NCBI GenBank assembly: GCA_002633005.1
Contig: NMRA01000075.1
Location: forward strand, 1,039,872 to 1,103,871
Direction of reading: 5' to 3'
Source: Phoronis australis
Lineage: Eukaryota; Phoronida; Phoronidae
Length of the DNA stretch: 64,000 nucleotides
Part shown: one piece after another, positions 12,370 through 25,245 of the stretch
How positions within the stretch are numbered: position 1 is the first letter of the stretch
How the letters are laid out: each line of letters opens with the position of its first letter
The notes under the pieces: model-generated
Database searches by the model: none
The model's input: only the letters and a program-made list of their open reading frames with translations
What the model was told of the DNA's origin: nothing
Translations under genes and position numbers: made by a program

Positions 12370-13850
12370 TTTGAGCTAGCTCGATTTTTGGGGATCCTTT
12401 TGGGTTTCTGGCGGGCCCCTCCAGAGTGTAATTTTGATGTCATGGACCATACGGATCTCAGTGTGGCACGATTCGTCCAGCTCCTCAACAATTTAATAAA
12501 GCTTAAATTTTCAACAGCATTTTGTGGGTGGTATTTTTGAGAGTTTCTGACTGACACAACCCCGAGTGTGTTGTATACGGCTATTTGGTGGTCTGAGGGT
12601 CAGTGACGACGGAACGATATGGAATTGTTTCTGTGGTACCTCGAGTGTTTGACTTAGCAAAAAATGGAGAGTCCTTTTCGGATTTCTAGCGGGCCCTTTC
12701 TGGAGAAAAAAATCTATCATGGGTCTATCAGTGCACAGTATAGCACGACTGTTGATTTTGAATCAGTTTTGGCATGTACACTGTACTTCGATTATCTAAT
12801 CCAGCTCTCGTCTTCCCGTGGGATAGCCACCCAGCTGGCTGTAAGAATGATGGCGTCAAAATACAGGTACGAATTGACAGGTGCACATTTTACATAGAAC
12901 TAGAAATTTCCCTCCGCCTGGGTAGTTCTGCTTTTCTGCTCGTCACTTATATCGATATGTGGAGCTAACGAGTCAAGAGATACTCTTCTTGCCCGGTGCC
13001 GCAATTTAAGTGAAAAACAATCCAATAAAAGTCATTTTCTTGCATACTTCTCCGGCTTTGGTATTTAAGAAAGTCCTGTCCTTGACTTTGAAACAGCCGC
13101 TTCTGTCACGCGCACGCGCCATTTTGCTATTTTTTGCGAGTTCTTTCGGGAGATGATGACACGTTTGCCGAAGCGAAATTTGTTCAGAAATTCAGTTTAC
13201 TGGTAATGAAATACTAAAAACCTGTAACAGAGTGAAACCTATTCCGATAATTTGTTGTGAACTATGCGCAACTTTGTGGAAGAACACCTGATTGAAGAAT
13301 CGGTGAAAAAAAAAGAAATTTATTTAGCGAATAGTTAACGCTCTATTCCAATGCACTGGATGCCGATACTTCATGATCGTTCCATAAATTCAGCTGCAGA
13401 ACTGTCGCTGAACGGAATTTTTTTAGCACCGGTAACTAATTTCGTTTACTCTGGGAATAGTTTGGCTTTTAATGTCATCAGCTTTTGTCAAGTTTTATTT
13501 GGCCAAAGTTTACCCAGATTGTTCCAAAGCAATATATTTATACAGCTTTGTACCAAAGATATGCGTGGGTGACACTTTTGGGGGATTCTGGCGGGCACAA
13601 CCCTGTTGAAAGTTGTCTGTCATAAGCTACTTAGCAAATCACTGTCATTTGCTTTATCATATGCCATTGGATTTCTGTGGTATGTCGAATGTTTGACCTG
13701 GCTTAAGTTAGGGGAGTCTTTTTTGAATTTTGGACTGGAACATTCCAGCATAGGGCATTTTTTCTGCCGGGAATCATTCAGTGCTCAGTGTAGCAAGATA
13801 GTTCACTTTTGGCTGGTACCTCCTATATCTAATCTAGCTCAAATTCCCTC
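12370..13850 (+). repeat. degenerate repeat family, right block (inverted relative to left block)
   Basis: Several diverged units carry TTTCTGGCGGGCCC or a variant, CAGTGnnCAGTnTAGCA, and TGGTACCTCGAGTGTTTGAC or TGGTATGTCGAATGTTTGAC. Clear starts are near 12380, 12600, 13570 and 13665. They are reverse complements of the units at 10851-11310. Open frames in this block are by-products of the repeat. Confidence 0.65.
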
Positions 13851-16230
13851 CTCATAAGGTCCGCAGAGGTCCACATCCAGAGTGCAGACACCGGCAGACA
13901 TCCATTTCAGTCCATACCGCAATCCAAGTGCTCCAGTGGTCAGATGTCGGTACCTCGTTCATCTATACTAAGTGCACTGTGTTTCCGGTCTAACAGTCCA
14001 CTCTTGTTCTGAGAAGTCTTTTAACACCAGAGACTTACTTTCCGACGTGCTTTGCTTCAGCTTACGTACTTTGTCCTGCATTCTCATGCTTCTCACTAAT
14101 TTAACTTGTTAACGTGCTCTTGCTTGCTACTGTTTTGCTAGGCCTGTTCATGCGAGCACAAAACGCCATTGACATCTGAAAACCGAAATGCTAGTACATT
14201 TGAACCAAATATTTCAATTTTGAATATTTGAACCATTTTTGGCACTGTTGCCATACCAACTCTTCTAGTCTTTGCTTTTATGATTTTGTCAAAAATGAAA
14301 TCAAACGTATTTTCAGTGCAATTAATTGTTATCAGAGGGGAACGAAGAACGTCCATTTAGAAAAAGGATACCTTATGCTCTAGAAATGGACACGTTTTAT
14401 ACCAGAAATGGAAAGTTACAGACTCGTTTAGTCCCAGAAATAGACGCTTTGATATTCGCGGTGTACCATGCCTCGGGGCTTATACGGCGAAACATCCGGC
14501 CCGTTCTGTTATACTGACGAATGCTATCTTCGACAACACCGAGTGACCACTGCAGTTAAATAATTCATTTCAACACTTAAAGCTGCATTTCGTCATATTT
14601 AGCTGGCTAAACAGTCAAAAATCGGAGCAGGACTTTTACTTTCATAAAATAGATCTCATAATATTCCTTTCCGTAGTTGCATTACCAACTTTAGTCCCAG
14701 GCAATGCGTATTGGGTTCTCGATTTAAGGGCTTGCCAACCCCTATAAACTCAAGCGTTTTCTTGAGGCGCTAATGGTTTCAGTATTCTTGTAGATAACGA
14801 AAAAATACGGAATCCTTTCACGGTGAAGAATACCATGGGACAAATTTTAAGAGAGTAAAAGGGTTAAATCGAATTTGATTGTCAGTTTTAATCAAATAGA
14901 CCACGTGACCACTGCTTACGTATGTCATTGACATTTGAACAAAGATGAACACTTATTCCAATTACACCTAACACGCTGGAATACTCATGTATCTCCGTAT
15001 CTTGTTTATGTCTCAACAAGGTGGAATATTCGCGTGTCTCCGTATCTCGTTTATATCTCAACTTGAGAATTCCATTTCCGGCCATCTCAACAAGGACCAG
15101 TGCTTACTTATCGTAGATGCCTGTCACACGCTATGAATTAAAACGTAACTCGTGTACAACATTTGCCCTTGAGAGAGGTAATAATCACAGAGATATGCGA
15201 TAAAATGGTGTTTTAAAAACTACTGTTCGTAGGAACACCGTAGTTGCTACATTGGCCACACTTTGAGTCAGGTTGTTCGGTTACAATGAGATTTTGTTAT
15301 ATAAATGCTCCCCGGTACTATAGGCTAATGATAAGCTTACCGAAAGGGTTTATTTCAGTCAAGGTGTTAGGGTACAGTTAAAAGCGTTGTTTGCCTTTAA
15401 GTGTTTGTGTGATGATTGTAACCCTGTTACATTAATGTCTCTCATAACTTTGTTTAGTTAATGCTTATACAGCATGTGTGCATATTCTTTTTTGAAGCTT
15501 CGCGCACCAGCCGCTCATCGGAGGGTGCCTGGGATATCTGGAATGGCAACTTCACTCGTGCACGTTCTTGTAGACACAAGGTAGTTTTACCGTAGATATA
15601 TGTGTCTATGAGTGTTACTGCCTCTGTTATTATGTTATAATATGTGTAAAACCTTTGTTTTACGTAACTGCACAGATTGGTTTTAAGCGTCATGTGTATT
15701 TCAATACTTCATTTGCTATGAATAGTGTTGCTAACAACAATTGTTTACTCGTTGTTCTCTGTAGGTATCGTTTGACTGTCTATTTTGTTCACTACTTAAC
15801 AACTGCACAGCTGTAATAACATGGGGGGGTGCCTCATACCATCAGTCCTACAGTCTACTCCATTCACACACTCCTCCAGTTTCCAACTTTTTTGTTTTGC
15901 GCTTTTAAGCGTCTTAAACAAATTCTCACGTTGCTTTTCCAGTGATATTTTACTAGAAGCCATAGGGATTGCCCGCATTACGTTAATTAAACGCTGGTGC
16001 TCCAGTAATAGCCGAGTTTAACAATACATCTCTGACCATGGACAAGAGGATTGGATCAGGGGATTTCTTAATGTTTGCAGTTTTGGTCTAATTGATAATT
16101 GTTGGGTCGTCATTGAGCACCGACCTCTAATACAGGCCGGACTTGCAGTTCGTCAATACGCGTGCTCCTGTTAGATGTTTCTTACCAATAGGCGTATTAG
16201 GCAGGAGTCATCGAGGCTGGTTAGTACTAA
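13851..16230. other. non-coding stretch with a small duplication
   Basis: No gene was recognised. A 44-bp unit (TGGAATAnTC...TCCGTATCTnGTTTAT) occurs twice at 14978-15064. Confidence 0.5.
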
Positions 16231-16261
16231 TATAAAGAAAAATTAAGGCAGAAAAACATTA

Positions 16262-16493
16262 AAAAATCGGGCAACGCACCATCCAATGGCATCGACATCG
16301 AAATGTGCGCAAAAGACATAGAGCATTTATGCGCAGATAGGTGTCTACCGTTGGTGTGTGAAATTGGTGGCGACCGGTGGGACACAATTGGGCGGAAGGA
16401 ATTGGCGACGATGGGAGGTACGGAAAATCTGCCCTATGTTCAGTCAAATTTACATAATATGCTCTCTGAGCCGACAAGTTCAGGTATGCCTGT
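16262..16493 (+). other. exon-like open frame of unknown identity
   Basis: A frame open on the plus strand through this interval encodes a Cys/Trp-containing stretch (DIEHLCADRCLPLVCEIG, then GDRWDTIGRKEL and ENLPYVQSNLHNM). It ends exactly at a good splice donor (TCAG then GTATGC). Composition is more coding-like than the surroundings. I recognise no family, and no acceptor or neighbouring exon could be tied to it. It may be a relic of a mobile element or a chance frame. Confidence 0.25.
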
Positions 16494-19400
16494 AGTTTTA
16501 TGTTAGACGTAGCCTCCGATCTTCTTAATCTTCATTTGCATGAGTGATGGAGAAATGGTCTAGAAAGTACTTGGATTTTTAAACTGTGAAGCATATCGAC
16601 ATCAAATCAAAGTTATGACCACTAAGGGCATGTACATGCATGGGTATCCTAATAGCTAAAGGGATTTCACTTATTGAAATTTTTCCTATTAAATTTTGTT
16701 TCTGAAATTCAATGAACAAACATTGTTCACTGTCAGACTGGTTTCTACCACATGTTTTTTCACGGGATCTTTTTTACTCCAAACCGCATGAAATTGTTTA
16801 GTCTCGTTAAGTTTGCAATTACGATACTAAAAATTATTGTTTACTTACAGAAACATTTATCTTTCAATCCTGCTACATGTTCTAGCGTTAAGGCACCGAA
16901 TAGATGGATACTGACAACCACCATTTTTGCGCAATTAATTTGTCAATTGCCAACGTATTGGGTAATTCGAGGGATTCCATCTACGGCAAAACTTACTAAC
17001 GACTCAGGTAGTCGTTCTTTAAATGAATTGTAGGACGGTTGTCGGTTCAAGATCCGCTGAAATAGCTGTCGTGGAGATGTGTATAGACCTGGCTTGCATG
17101 CCGTAGACGCAAAAACTTATCGAGTTAAGTTTGAGTGATCACATGCGTCTCTTGTAATGTATGGCGATATCTCGCGTAAGCATGAGTTTTCGCGAGTTAG
17201 TGGCATCTACGGAACGCAGGGCCGTCGATTACAGTGGTGATCGGATGGCGTGTACCCCGAGAATATTTCGCCCAATAGATTTAGTAAAAGTCTATGTATG
17301 TGATTCGATCCATTTCTAGCTCACATGATTTATTTATTCTTATATGCATGCTGTGCTGATTTCCTTAATATTGTTCGCAACTCACCAAGTTTTTTTGGTG
17401 TCACAGCAGGTTTACGAGCCGGCAACCGTCCCATAATGCACTGATATGAAAAACGAAGGCAGCGCCGTGGACAAAATCCCGCAAATTGTCAATACAAATT
17501 TCTCTTGCAGTCCATACGTCAATGAGGACCGAAACAAATACAATGAGTTACAGTACCTACAACACCGACATGCAGTAAACTTCGTTACCAAGCAACCGCG
17601 CCCGTGCGAGTCGTGTCAAGGATCAAGTTTGAACGACCGCACCGGCACAGCCACTAGTTTTCTCATTGTTACTAGGAAAATGTTGGCTGTGGAACTTATA
17701 TCTCTATGGTTGTGAAGCCATTGTTATATGTTACAACTCGAGTTTGTGATTGACGAAATAGTCTGAACTTGATAACTTGATAATTTATTTTTTCATTCAA
17801 CCGATATTTTGGTTGTAATCAGTCATTTCAAATATAAAAGCTGTTCGAAAATGTTAACTCATAATACTGTATAAGGCATTAGGCTTTACATGAAAGAAAA
17901 TAGTATAGATTTGATATGACCTGGACTAATGTTGTGTTCGGACATTATGTGTTTGACGTTCGCCATTAATTCAATGTATCACATCCTAATTGTAAAATTT
18001 ACTGTGTGTCTGGGCGAATCACCAGTTGCAGATCAGTTTGTCTGGAAGAGTTATTCAATCAGTTTTCTTCAAATGAAGATGTTGTGATGTCTACTACTAA
18101 TCTGGAGACCAAAGTGTGGGACTCCTAAACAGAAGCATCCTGGTGGCAAAAGTGTGACTGAAAAGTCACCTCTAATTACTTTAATGATTCAAATCCTCAG
18201 TCGAAAACGGATTAATTTTGTGGCACAGTGTCAGTTTGATGTTTTAATGACTTTAATTATATTTTCCTCTTTATTGATTTTCGACATTCGAAATCATGTT
18301 TTTCGGGATTATGAGTACGTCGGATGCGGTTTGGATCTTACACAAAATTGACACCGTTGTTTGTTTATTGCTGCATTGATGCACCTCGTGTTTGCGGTGA
18401 AATAAGAAAAAACACTAAGGGGTAACCGATTTGATCAATTCAAATTTGCTGTTGATTAATTTCAAAAACCTTTAAATATTGTTTTTTAAGTCAAATAACA
18501 TATTTTTTAATTTTAAGTAATAGACGCCACACTGAACGTGGGAATGGGCAAACACAAGTTTATACTTAGATGTTATTTAATTCGAAGTAAATCATCAAAT
18601 TTAAATTTATCAAAAAGGAAATTTCTCTTGTTATGTTATTTTCGTGAACTAAACTTATTTCACAAACCCAAGAACATAACATAATCGCCATGTATCGAAA
18701 TGCAACGGGTACACTCGATTTTGAAATTTGCGCGCTTTGAGATGGTCAAATTGAGCATTCTTAGGTGATACTGTTAAACCAGTCCCAAAATATTAGTCGG
18801 TGTCCCCTTTTATTCATACCAACGTGGTACTATTATGTTTGTAGTTCTAGGTATGGTGCAAAACATGGTGACAGCTCCAAGGAAAGGAAACTGATGATGT
18901 TGTTTGAGCAACAATAGCTCAAAAATAAGTCGGTCCCAGATTCGAGGTCACGTAAAAGGTTAACAAAAATACTGTGAAACACGAATGCCAGAGATGATTT
19001 TACTAAGAACTGGTGGTGTTTTTTGTGTTCCAGAAATCCCAAATTTTCTTTTGCAAGGCACATAAATTACTCACTGTAGAAGAAAAAACAGCACGATTAA
19101 TTGTCCTCCGTCTTGATGCAGCAGTTTAGCACTACATGTAGTTCAAAATACTCGTTATCTGCGGTTGGTTCTTCATTTCGTGCAAAATTTTCGTGCTCTC
19201 AAATAAGAGTCTGTTGCCGTACTTTTTAAACCTTCTACTGGAAAACAAACTTCGGGATTCCGGGATTAAGTAAAATACCAAAGGGTTCAAATTATGTGAT
19301 AACCCAAAATTAAAAAGTTTCCAGTAAAAACAACTTTTGGTTCTGCTGTTTTAGTATAATTGTTGTATTTTTGGAACACCGGGTACATCCATGTTTTGAA

Positions 19401-20900
19401 AATGGTTGCCGTAAACAAAATTACCTTGTAACTGAATGTTGAACTGACCATTATTAATTGTGTACTATATACAGCACTGTGTCGATATTCCGTCAACCGG
19501 TTAGCATTACTGAACGAGAGAGATATAGATGTGATTTGGTGTGATGTTTTCTAACAATTGGCTTTTACACAATTAGTAAGCCGTAGACAATCATTAATAT
19601 AAAATTCAACAAGACGTTATGTAATTTTAGACTCGTTCCTAAGCTTAGTAAGTATACGTTACACATGTTGTGAATGAAGACTTGTTTGAAGTACTTAATA
19701 AAAGTCATTATAGTTTCCCATGTTGTTATGGAATTGGCTGAAAAACGTTACAGTGTCGTTTGCTTTCCGCAGTATGAGCTCACCGTCCCCTCGTTGCATG
19801 CTGTTCGCAGGTTCAGCAGAATGTTGTCTCATAATGTAGCAGAAAATGACCACATTCTCTAATAAAAGGTTCATACTGTAGTAACTATTTTTCCGAGTTG
19901 CGATACACATGACCTTTAAGCCAGAACAATTGAAAATTAAGTTTAGCAATTACTTTTTAAAGTAATGATATTTTGCTAAGTAGATAATTAAATTAACATC
20001 TTCCGGTCTATAGGCTGGCTCTCCGGAACCAAGGCACCAAAGTTGCTTAGCTGCAAAGGGACATTACACTGATTTATTATCCATGTTTCCAAACAATGCT
20101 CAAAATTTTTGAACAAATAAGCAAATCCAACAGTATTATTAGAGATGTCACACAACAATCAAACTTTTCGAGCAGATAAGTATTGAATTTAATATAACCC
20201 AGCCCAGTAGTACTGCATTGAAATTTCATATCCTTTCCTATTTAGGGGCCCCAGTCCTAGGAGGGAGACCATTGGTGGTATCTGTGGCAATTTTTTTACT
20301 GTTTTGTATGTCTTCTTCTTTCTTCGTGAGGTCTTCTCAAGGAGGGTTTTTTGTGAAATCGTACAACATTTTATGTTATGGAAGGTTACCTATCGATCGA
20401 ATTAACTATCACCCCTTTTTCAGTTTTTAATGAAATAGTTTTTTGTATTAAGGGTCCTCTTTTAGATGGGATCATCTCTTTGCGGGGGTGCAGGATTCCC
20501 TATAAATGCACTGTTAGCTATTCGCGAGATTAAGCTGATGAAATTTCAAATTGTTGAAAAAACACAGAGCATTCCTAAGGAAAGCACAACAGCATCAAGA
20601 CATGCAGCCCAGAACAACCACAAATGCAAGATTGCATTGAAAATACAATAGAATTGATGAAAAAAAGAAGAACTAGAAAATCACTGATCGTCAAATACAC
20701 AAAGTCAATATTATTGATAGTTTTGCGACGATAAAAGGTTATTTTCCCAAAGAATTACAAGACTAGCATTTCTTTCCTGGATCGCAATTAAAGTCCTGAT
20801 CTCACACGTTGTTAACCCTTATTACATGGTTAGAGGATGTTATAAGGATCCAAGAAGTACCTACCCCATACACGATCCGTACTAGAAAAAAGTTTAAATG
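16494..20900. other. non-coding stretch
   Basis: AT-rich with short unconvincing frames. A slightly GC-richer patch at about 17400-17670 holds an 89-codon frame with no recognisable domain. No repeats stood out. Confidence 0.45.
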
Positions 20901-20927
20901 AACGCGCCACTCACGATTCGCACCCGA

Positions 20928-20972
20928 AGAACCACCGCCATTTTGAACTTAGCGCGCGAACCCGGAAGTACA
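20928..20972 (+). promoter_or_regulatory. ETS plus YY1-like motif pair
   Basis: ACCGCCATTTTGAAC (YY1-like) lies about 15 bases from CCCGGAAGT (ETS-like) in a CpG-containing patch. In animals this pair is typical of housekeeping promoters. No gene start could be tied to it on either strand, so function is speculative. Confidence 0.3.
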
Positions 20973-21903
20973 ATTCATTCAGGAACCCAGGCTAAGAAAA
21001 CGCCGTCAGTGTGAGTGCCTGTTACCAGCCTGCAAACGGGGATAAAATAATGGACAGCGCGCCTTAATTTTAATAAAATCAACATACGGACAATTTTATC
21101 GAATTTGATGAAGAAATGTGGCGAATAAATTTTGACACTGAGAAATTATTTTGCCGGCCTCGGGACCGCAGGCTATTGGACCCGGTGCGGATCGAGACAA
21201 GACGCAGGCGAACGGTAAAGGCATGCGGTTGCAAGCTGTTTTGTCGAAGTAAAATGTTCAAGTCATAAATGCCGTATAAATTCAAAGGTAGTTTCAGACA
21301 CTTGCATAAAATTACGGGCTGGTTAATCCTGTGTCACACTGCCGCGGGAGCCCTTAGCTAGCCTCAGTGCCAGCTCACCAGTATGAAAACTACCGTCAAA
21401 ATACAGCTAGCTTGTCAGTAGACCCACACAGCTTTGGGCCAAGGCTACCCTTAGGCCTACCTCGTCGCTGGCCACAGCTCTCGCTCAAACGAGGTTTATT
21501 TAGAACTTGGGTACTTCTGGAGAACTGTGCAAAGGTGTTGGCTTTCAACAGAGATTTTCTCAGACTTTGTATGAGTGCACCAAGCTTAAAAATTTTTGGG
21601 AATGTCTATCTTTTACTGGGTATGTACAGAGTTATGAATTGCAGACGCTAAATTTTGGTACTTACTATCTTCTAGTGGAATATATCGTCTCGTTTTCTAC
21701 TTTTTTCTTTCTTCTCTGACTGAGGCAGACCTTTTTCCATTTCTCCAAAGGGGGCTCGTTCGAGCACATAAGTATGACAAGTCCAATACAAAATGTTATC
21801 ATTTTTTATTCATTAACCCAAAATGAGGCAAACTTTTAACATAACAGGTAACTTAAAATGTACAATACTTTACAACATCTAGCATTACAAACACTATTCA
21901 ACA

Positions 21904-22150
21904 CATGCGCGCACCCAGCCTTCAATATGGGGGTCTCGAATTCCCGGGGATGTGGGCCTTTTGCTAAAAAAAGAGTCGGCGGACTAAAAAAAAAACGGGG
22001 GCACCACTGTGAATTGCGCGTTTGCGCTTCTTTAGTGGACTTTTCTCCCATTTTCTCGGGCTTTTTGTCTCTCGGGGGCTGCCTTTTTGCCCACTTCGCC
22101 AAATGGGGGGGCTGTTTCGAGCCCCCCGAGCCCCCCTGGGTGCGCACATG
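21904..22150. mobile_element. MITE with GCGCGCACCCAG ends, full copy
   Basis: The element starts CATGCGCGCACCCAG and ends CTGGGTGCGCACATG, a 15-bp inverted repeat with one mismatch. CAACA stands directly outside both ends, a possible 5-bp target duplication. The interior is G/C-rich (GGGG runs) without coding capacity. The same left end recurs at 24994, 30906 and, inverted, near 50120. The open frames here are only repeat sequence. Confidence 0.75.
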
Positions 22151-23675
22151 CAACAGCAAAAGTTTCGATGTTATAAAAGTGGACTTACATGTAACTATTA
22201 TCATGGTGACCAAACAGTGTTTCCTTACACCAGAATTTGACAAGCATGATTAAAAAAATATGAAGTTGCAAGGAACAAGAATTATAGGCTTGAAGCTTCA
22301 CAATCCAACATAGCTTATTTCCCAAATCAAGATTATTCATTTTGTTGACTTGATAACCTGAATTAAGAAGCAATAAGCTACAAAACATGACTTGAAAGCA
22401 ATTGAGACTTAAAATTTAGAAAAATATGAATCATTTTGTGACACCAAATCAAGCCTTGAACAGCAGTTGACAGTCAAACAAAAAGCCATTTCAAAATTAT
22501 TTTTTTAGCTTAGTGTAAGATCACCTGAATGGGAAATTCACAGTAAAATAATTCGAATATATCTTATATTTTGCACAAAAAACACGAAAATTGAACAAAG
22601 TTCCTTTTTTGTAGCAACGTTTGTCAAAATGTATCAACATTAAATCTTCACAAATTACAAAGTGGCCGAATGAACATGCCTTTCAGTTCATCAAAACTCG
22701 CCATGTTGTCGGTGCCGCCAGAAATGAGACGAAGTCCAACGGGAATTCAGGTGAGCACATTTATCACTTAATAAGTAACAACTGCGAGGCTGACATTTGG
22801 TGAACACTGTTGTGTCGTGCAGAATAGTAAGTAAAGATATGTCTAACTAAATTTCACCGTAATTTGTTGGCGAAAACAATTTACACAAATCGTAACTTAT
22901 CCCGCTGTCCTCAAATATGGTCGACGCGATCCAAACAAAGTGATCCAAATTTCGCCAAATAACTTACAATAACTTTACACTGCTTGCCCCGATTTTGACA
23001 CTTTTTCTATTTTTACTGAGTAGAATGCACTGACTTTCAGATGATAGCAAAGTACATTTTCAAAAAGAGAAAAAAAAAATCAAAACGAAAAAAATTGGTT
23101 CGACCCATCTTGGTTCCTAGGTTCGACCGACCTACGTAAGGAACTAAACACCAATGCTATTTTAACATAATAAGTACGCGTAACATTCCAAAAAAAATTC
23201 AACGACCACTAACTACAAACTATAAATACACTATACACACAAACGAATCGCGAGATATTACTAATAAAACAAATTAAAGAAGACTTTTCGAGCAAGCGAT
23301 AGCACATTCATTTACAAGGAAAAAATGGCGGCTTTCAGGACAAGTTCCTGAACTGATGAGCCGGAAATGCGGGTACGGAAATAACCGATGACAGCCGGTA
23401 ATTATACGCTCACAGAGAAGGGTCAAATAAACGAACTGCCTACATTCTAGGGCGAGTGACGCCAGGCCCTCGACCCCGGCCCAGATCGAGTGTTACGACA
23501 CGTAGTCTTATTAGACAGGTTAGAATTTTCAAAAAAAGGCCTCAGAAAATGGTGTCTAGGGCATTTGGGGGTAATGCAGACGAAGATTGATTTTAACTAA
23601 CTTTGGGGGTACTGAATCCAAAAAAAATTGTATGCCGTGCTGGATTTTGCCGGCATAACCCTCAAATCCAAGATG
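22151..23675. other. non-coding stretch
   Basis: Mostly AT-rich. It contains a possible small exon (22676-22750) and a GCCATTTTTTCC-type motif near 23325 (inverted AAAAAATGGCGGC). No certain gene. Confidence 0.45.
22676..22750 (+). other. possible small first exon
   Basis: An ATG opens a 25-codon frame (MPFSSSKLAMLSVPP..., ending SPTGIQ) that stops exactly at CAG followed by GTGAGC, a strong donor. The exon is too short to identify and no partner exon was found. It could equally be an internal exon after the acceptor-like TTTCAG at 22681-22686, or a coincidence. Confidence 0.2.
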
Positions 23676-24477
23676 GCTGCCATAGGCTATATTGAAATTG
23701 GCAAGTCCCATTAAATGCCTTTTAAAATGAGTATCATACATCAAACTATAGGTTTTCAGGTATGATAAAATCGATTCTGATACTATTTTTGTGACTGGAG
23801 GTAAATGTCACGCAAAAATGTCAAGGTCAAGGTCACATTATGCCGCACATGTTCCATTGAAAATACTGTGAGCTCAAATATTTCAGGCCATCTTTACACA
23901 TAAATCCAGACTACTTTTGGAGTGTTTCAGGAACAACCCTGTGTGGCAAAATGAAGTTTGGCTTTTTTGATGGTAATCCCGGATACTGCAACTGACATTT
24001 TCGTGTGTTCAAGTGATCATACATTTGCAAAATTCAACCTTTGAGCATAATCTTGACATCCAAACACGAAAATAGTGCTTAAAATGAGCTTCCAGTGCAT
24101 GAGAAACTAATACATTGTTATATCGCTCGAGAGCTATGAATACTTCCTTAGGCATTACAACTCCAGCGGCTGGCGGCCATCGATTATGTAAGAAAAATTC
24201 ATTTAGCCGTACAATGTTATGCCTGAAACACTCCAAAACTAGTCTGAATTTATGTGTAAAGATGCCCTGAAATATTTGCGCTCACTGTATTTCCAATGGA
24301 ACATGTAGTGTGGCATAATGAGGCCTTGACCTCTTTATCGTGACCTTGACCTCCAATCACAAAAATAGTATCAGAATCGATTTTATCATACCTGAAAATC
24401 CATAGTTTGATGTATCATACTCATTTTAAAAAGCATTTATTGGGACTTGCCAATTTCAATATGGCCGATGGCGGCGT
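23676..24477. mobile_element. long inverted repeat (256-bp arms, 290-bp spacer)
   Basis: The left arm 23676-23931 and right arm 24222-24477 are reverse complements of equal length at roughly 90 percent identity. Both arms carry TTTTAAAATGAGTATnATACA, ATAAAATCGATTCTGATAC, ATATTTCAGGnCATCTTTAC and GGAGTGTTTCAGG. The spacer has no recognisable gene. This is a fold-back element or decayed DNA transposon; a transcript could form a hairpin of about 256 bp. Confidence 0.85.
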
Positions 24478-24929
24478 TGATATCATTTGGTGCACAATGT
24501 AAAAATTAAACAATCTTTTAATTTCAATTTTTACATGGTGCACAAAAAGATTTCAACACTTAGGCCTACTGTTTTAACCTCTCGTCTGAGTAAGGAAAAA
24601 GTTGATGTCCATTTTATAGCGAGAGAAGTGTTCTATATCAAAAGTTCTCCTCTTGAACTGAACGCGGGTTTAGTTGAAGTCGCTTTACTATAAGTGCACG
24701 AGAAGATGCCAAACGTGATTTAGTCGTATGAACTCCTTTACTTACTCCACTTGTTGATCTTTTAGATGTTAGTTGTGACCATTCAGGCTAGTTGGGAGAA
24801 TCTTAGGTCCCGCTCTATATAGACTTATGAGTAGCCGTCAATTTCAGTAATAGAGGTGAAGCGCCCTGCACCATGGACCAGAGCTTGATTTAGTACTGGA
24901 CTGGACCGAGACAAAGAAAATGACCCATG
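24478..24929. other. non-coding stretch
   Basis: No gene. A short near-palindrome (AATTTTTACATGGTGCAC against GTGCACAATGTAAAAATT) lies at 24489-24545. Confidence 0.5.
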
Positions 24930-25245
24930 CAGGGGCGGATCCAGAATTTTGAGATAGGGTGGCCAGGGCACAGGAATAACCAGAATTTCTGCACATGTGC
25001 GCGCCCAGCCTAAACTGTAGGGATGCAGGGGTCTCCAATTTTTGGATTTGCGGATCTTTACTAAATAAAACGGTAAACGGGGTTTGTTCAAAGCCTATGC
25101 ATTGTGCATTCGCCCCCCGAGTCCCACTGGATGCGCGCATATGCTAGTCAGCAATTCGCACCCCGAACTGCTAAATGGTATCTGGGAGAATTTTAGGGGT
25201 CATGGCCCCCTCGGCACCTCCCCCTCCCCTCTTAATCTGCCACTG
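24930..25245 (+). mobile_element. hAT-like non-autonomous element, copy 2, with nested MITE
   Basis: The ends CAGGGGCGGATCC and TAATCTGCCACTG are imperfect inverted repeats. The outer parts match copy 1 (1548-1720) in inverse orientation. The middle (24994-25143) is an inserted copy of the GCGCGCCCAG MITE, which copy 1 lacks, so copy 1 gives the pre-insertion state. Confidence 0.7.
24994..25143. mobile_element. MITE with GCGCGCCCAG ends, nested copy
   Basis: The left end CATGTGCGCGCCCAG and right end CTGGATGCGCGCATATG match the inverted ends of the element at 21904-22150. The interior is shorter but keeps GGGGTCTCCAATTTTTGG and GCGGATCTTTACT in the same order. Confidence 0.7.

Noticed and set aside
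12126-12557. A 143-codon minus-strand frame
   Set aside because: It overlaps the inverted repeat family at 12370-13850 and shows no domain.
21836-22253. Reading frames of about 130 codons on both strands
   Set aside because: They lie across the MITE at 21904-22150; Gly/Pro-rich composition comes from its G/C runs.
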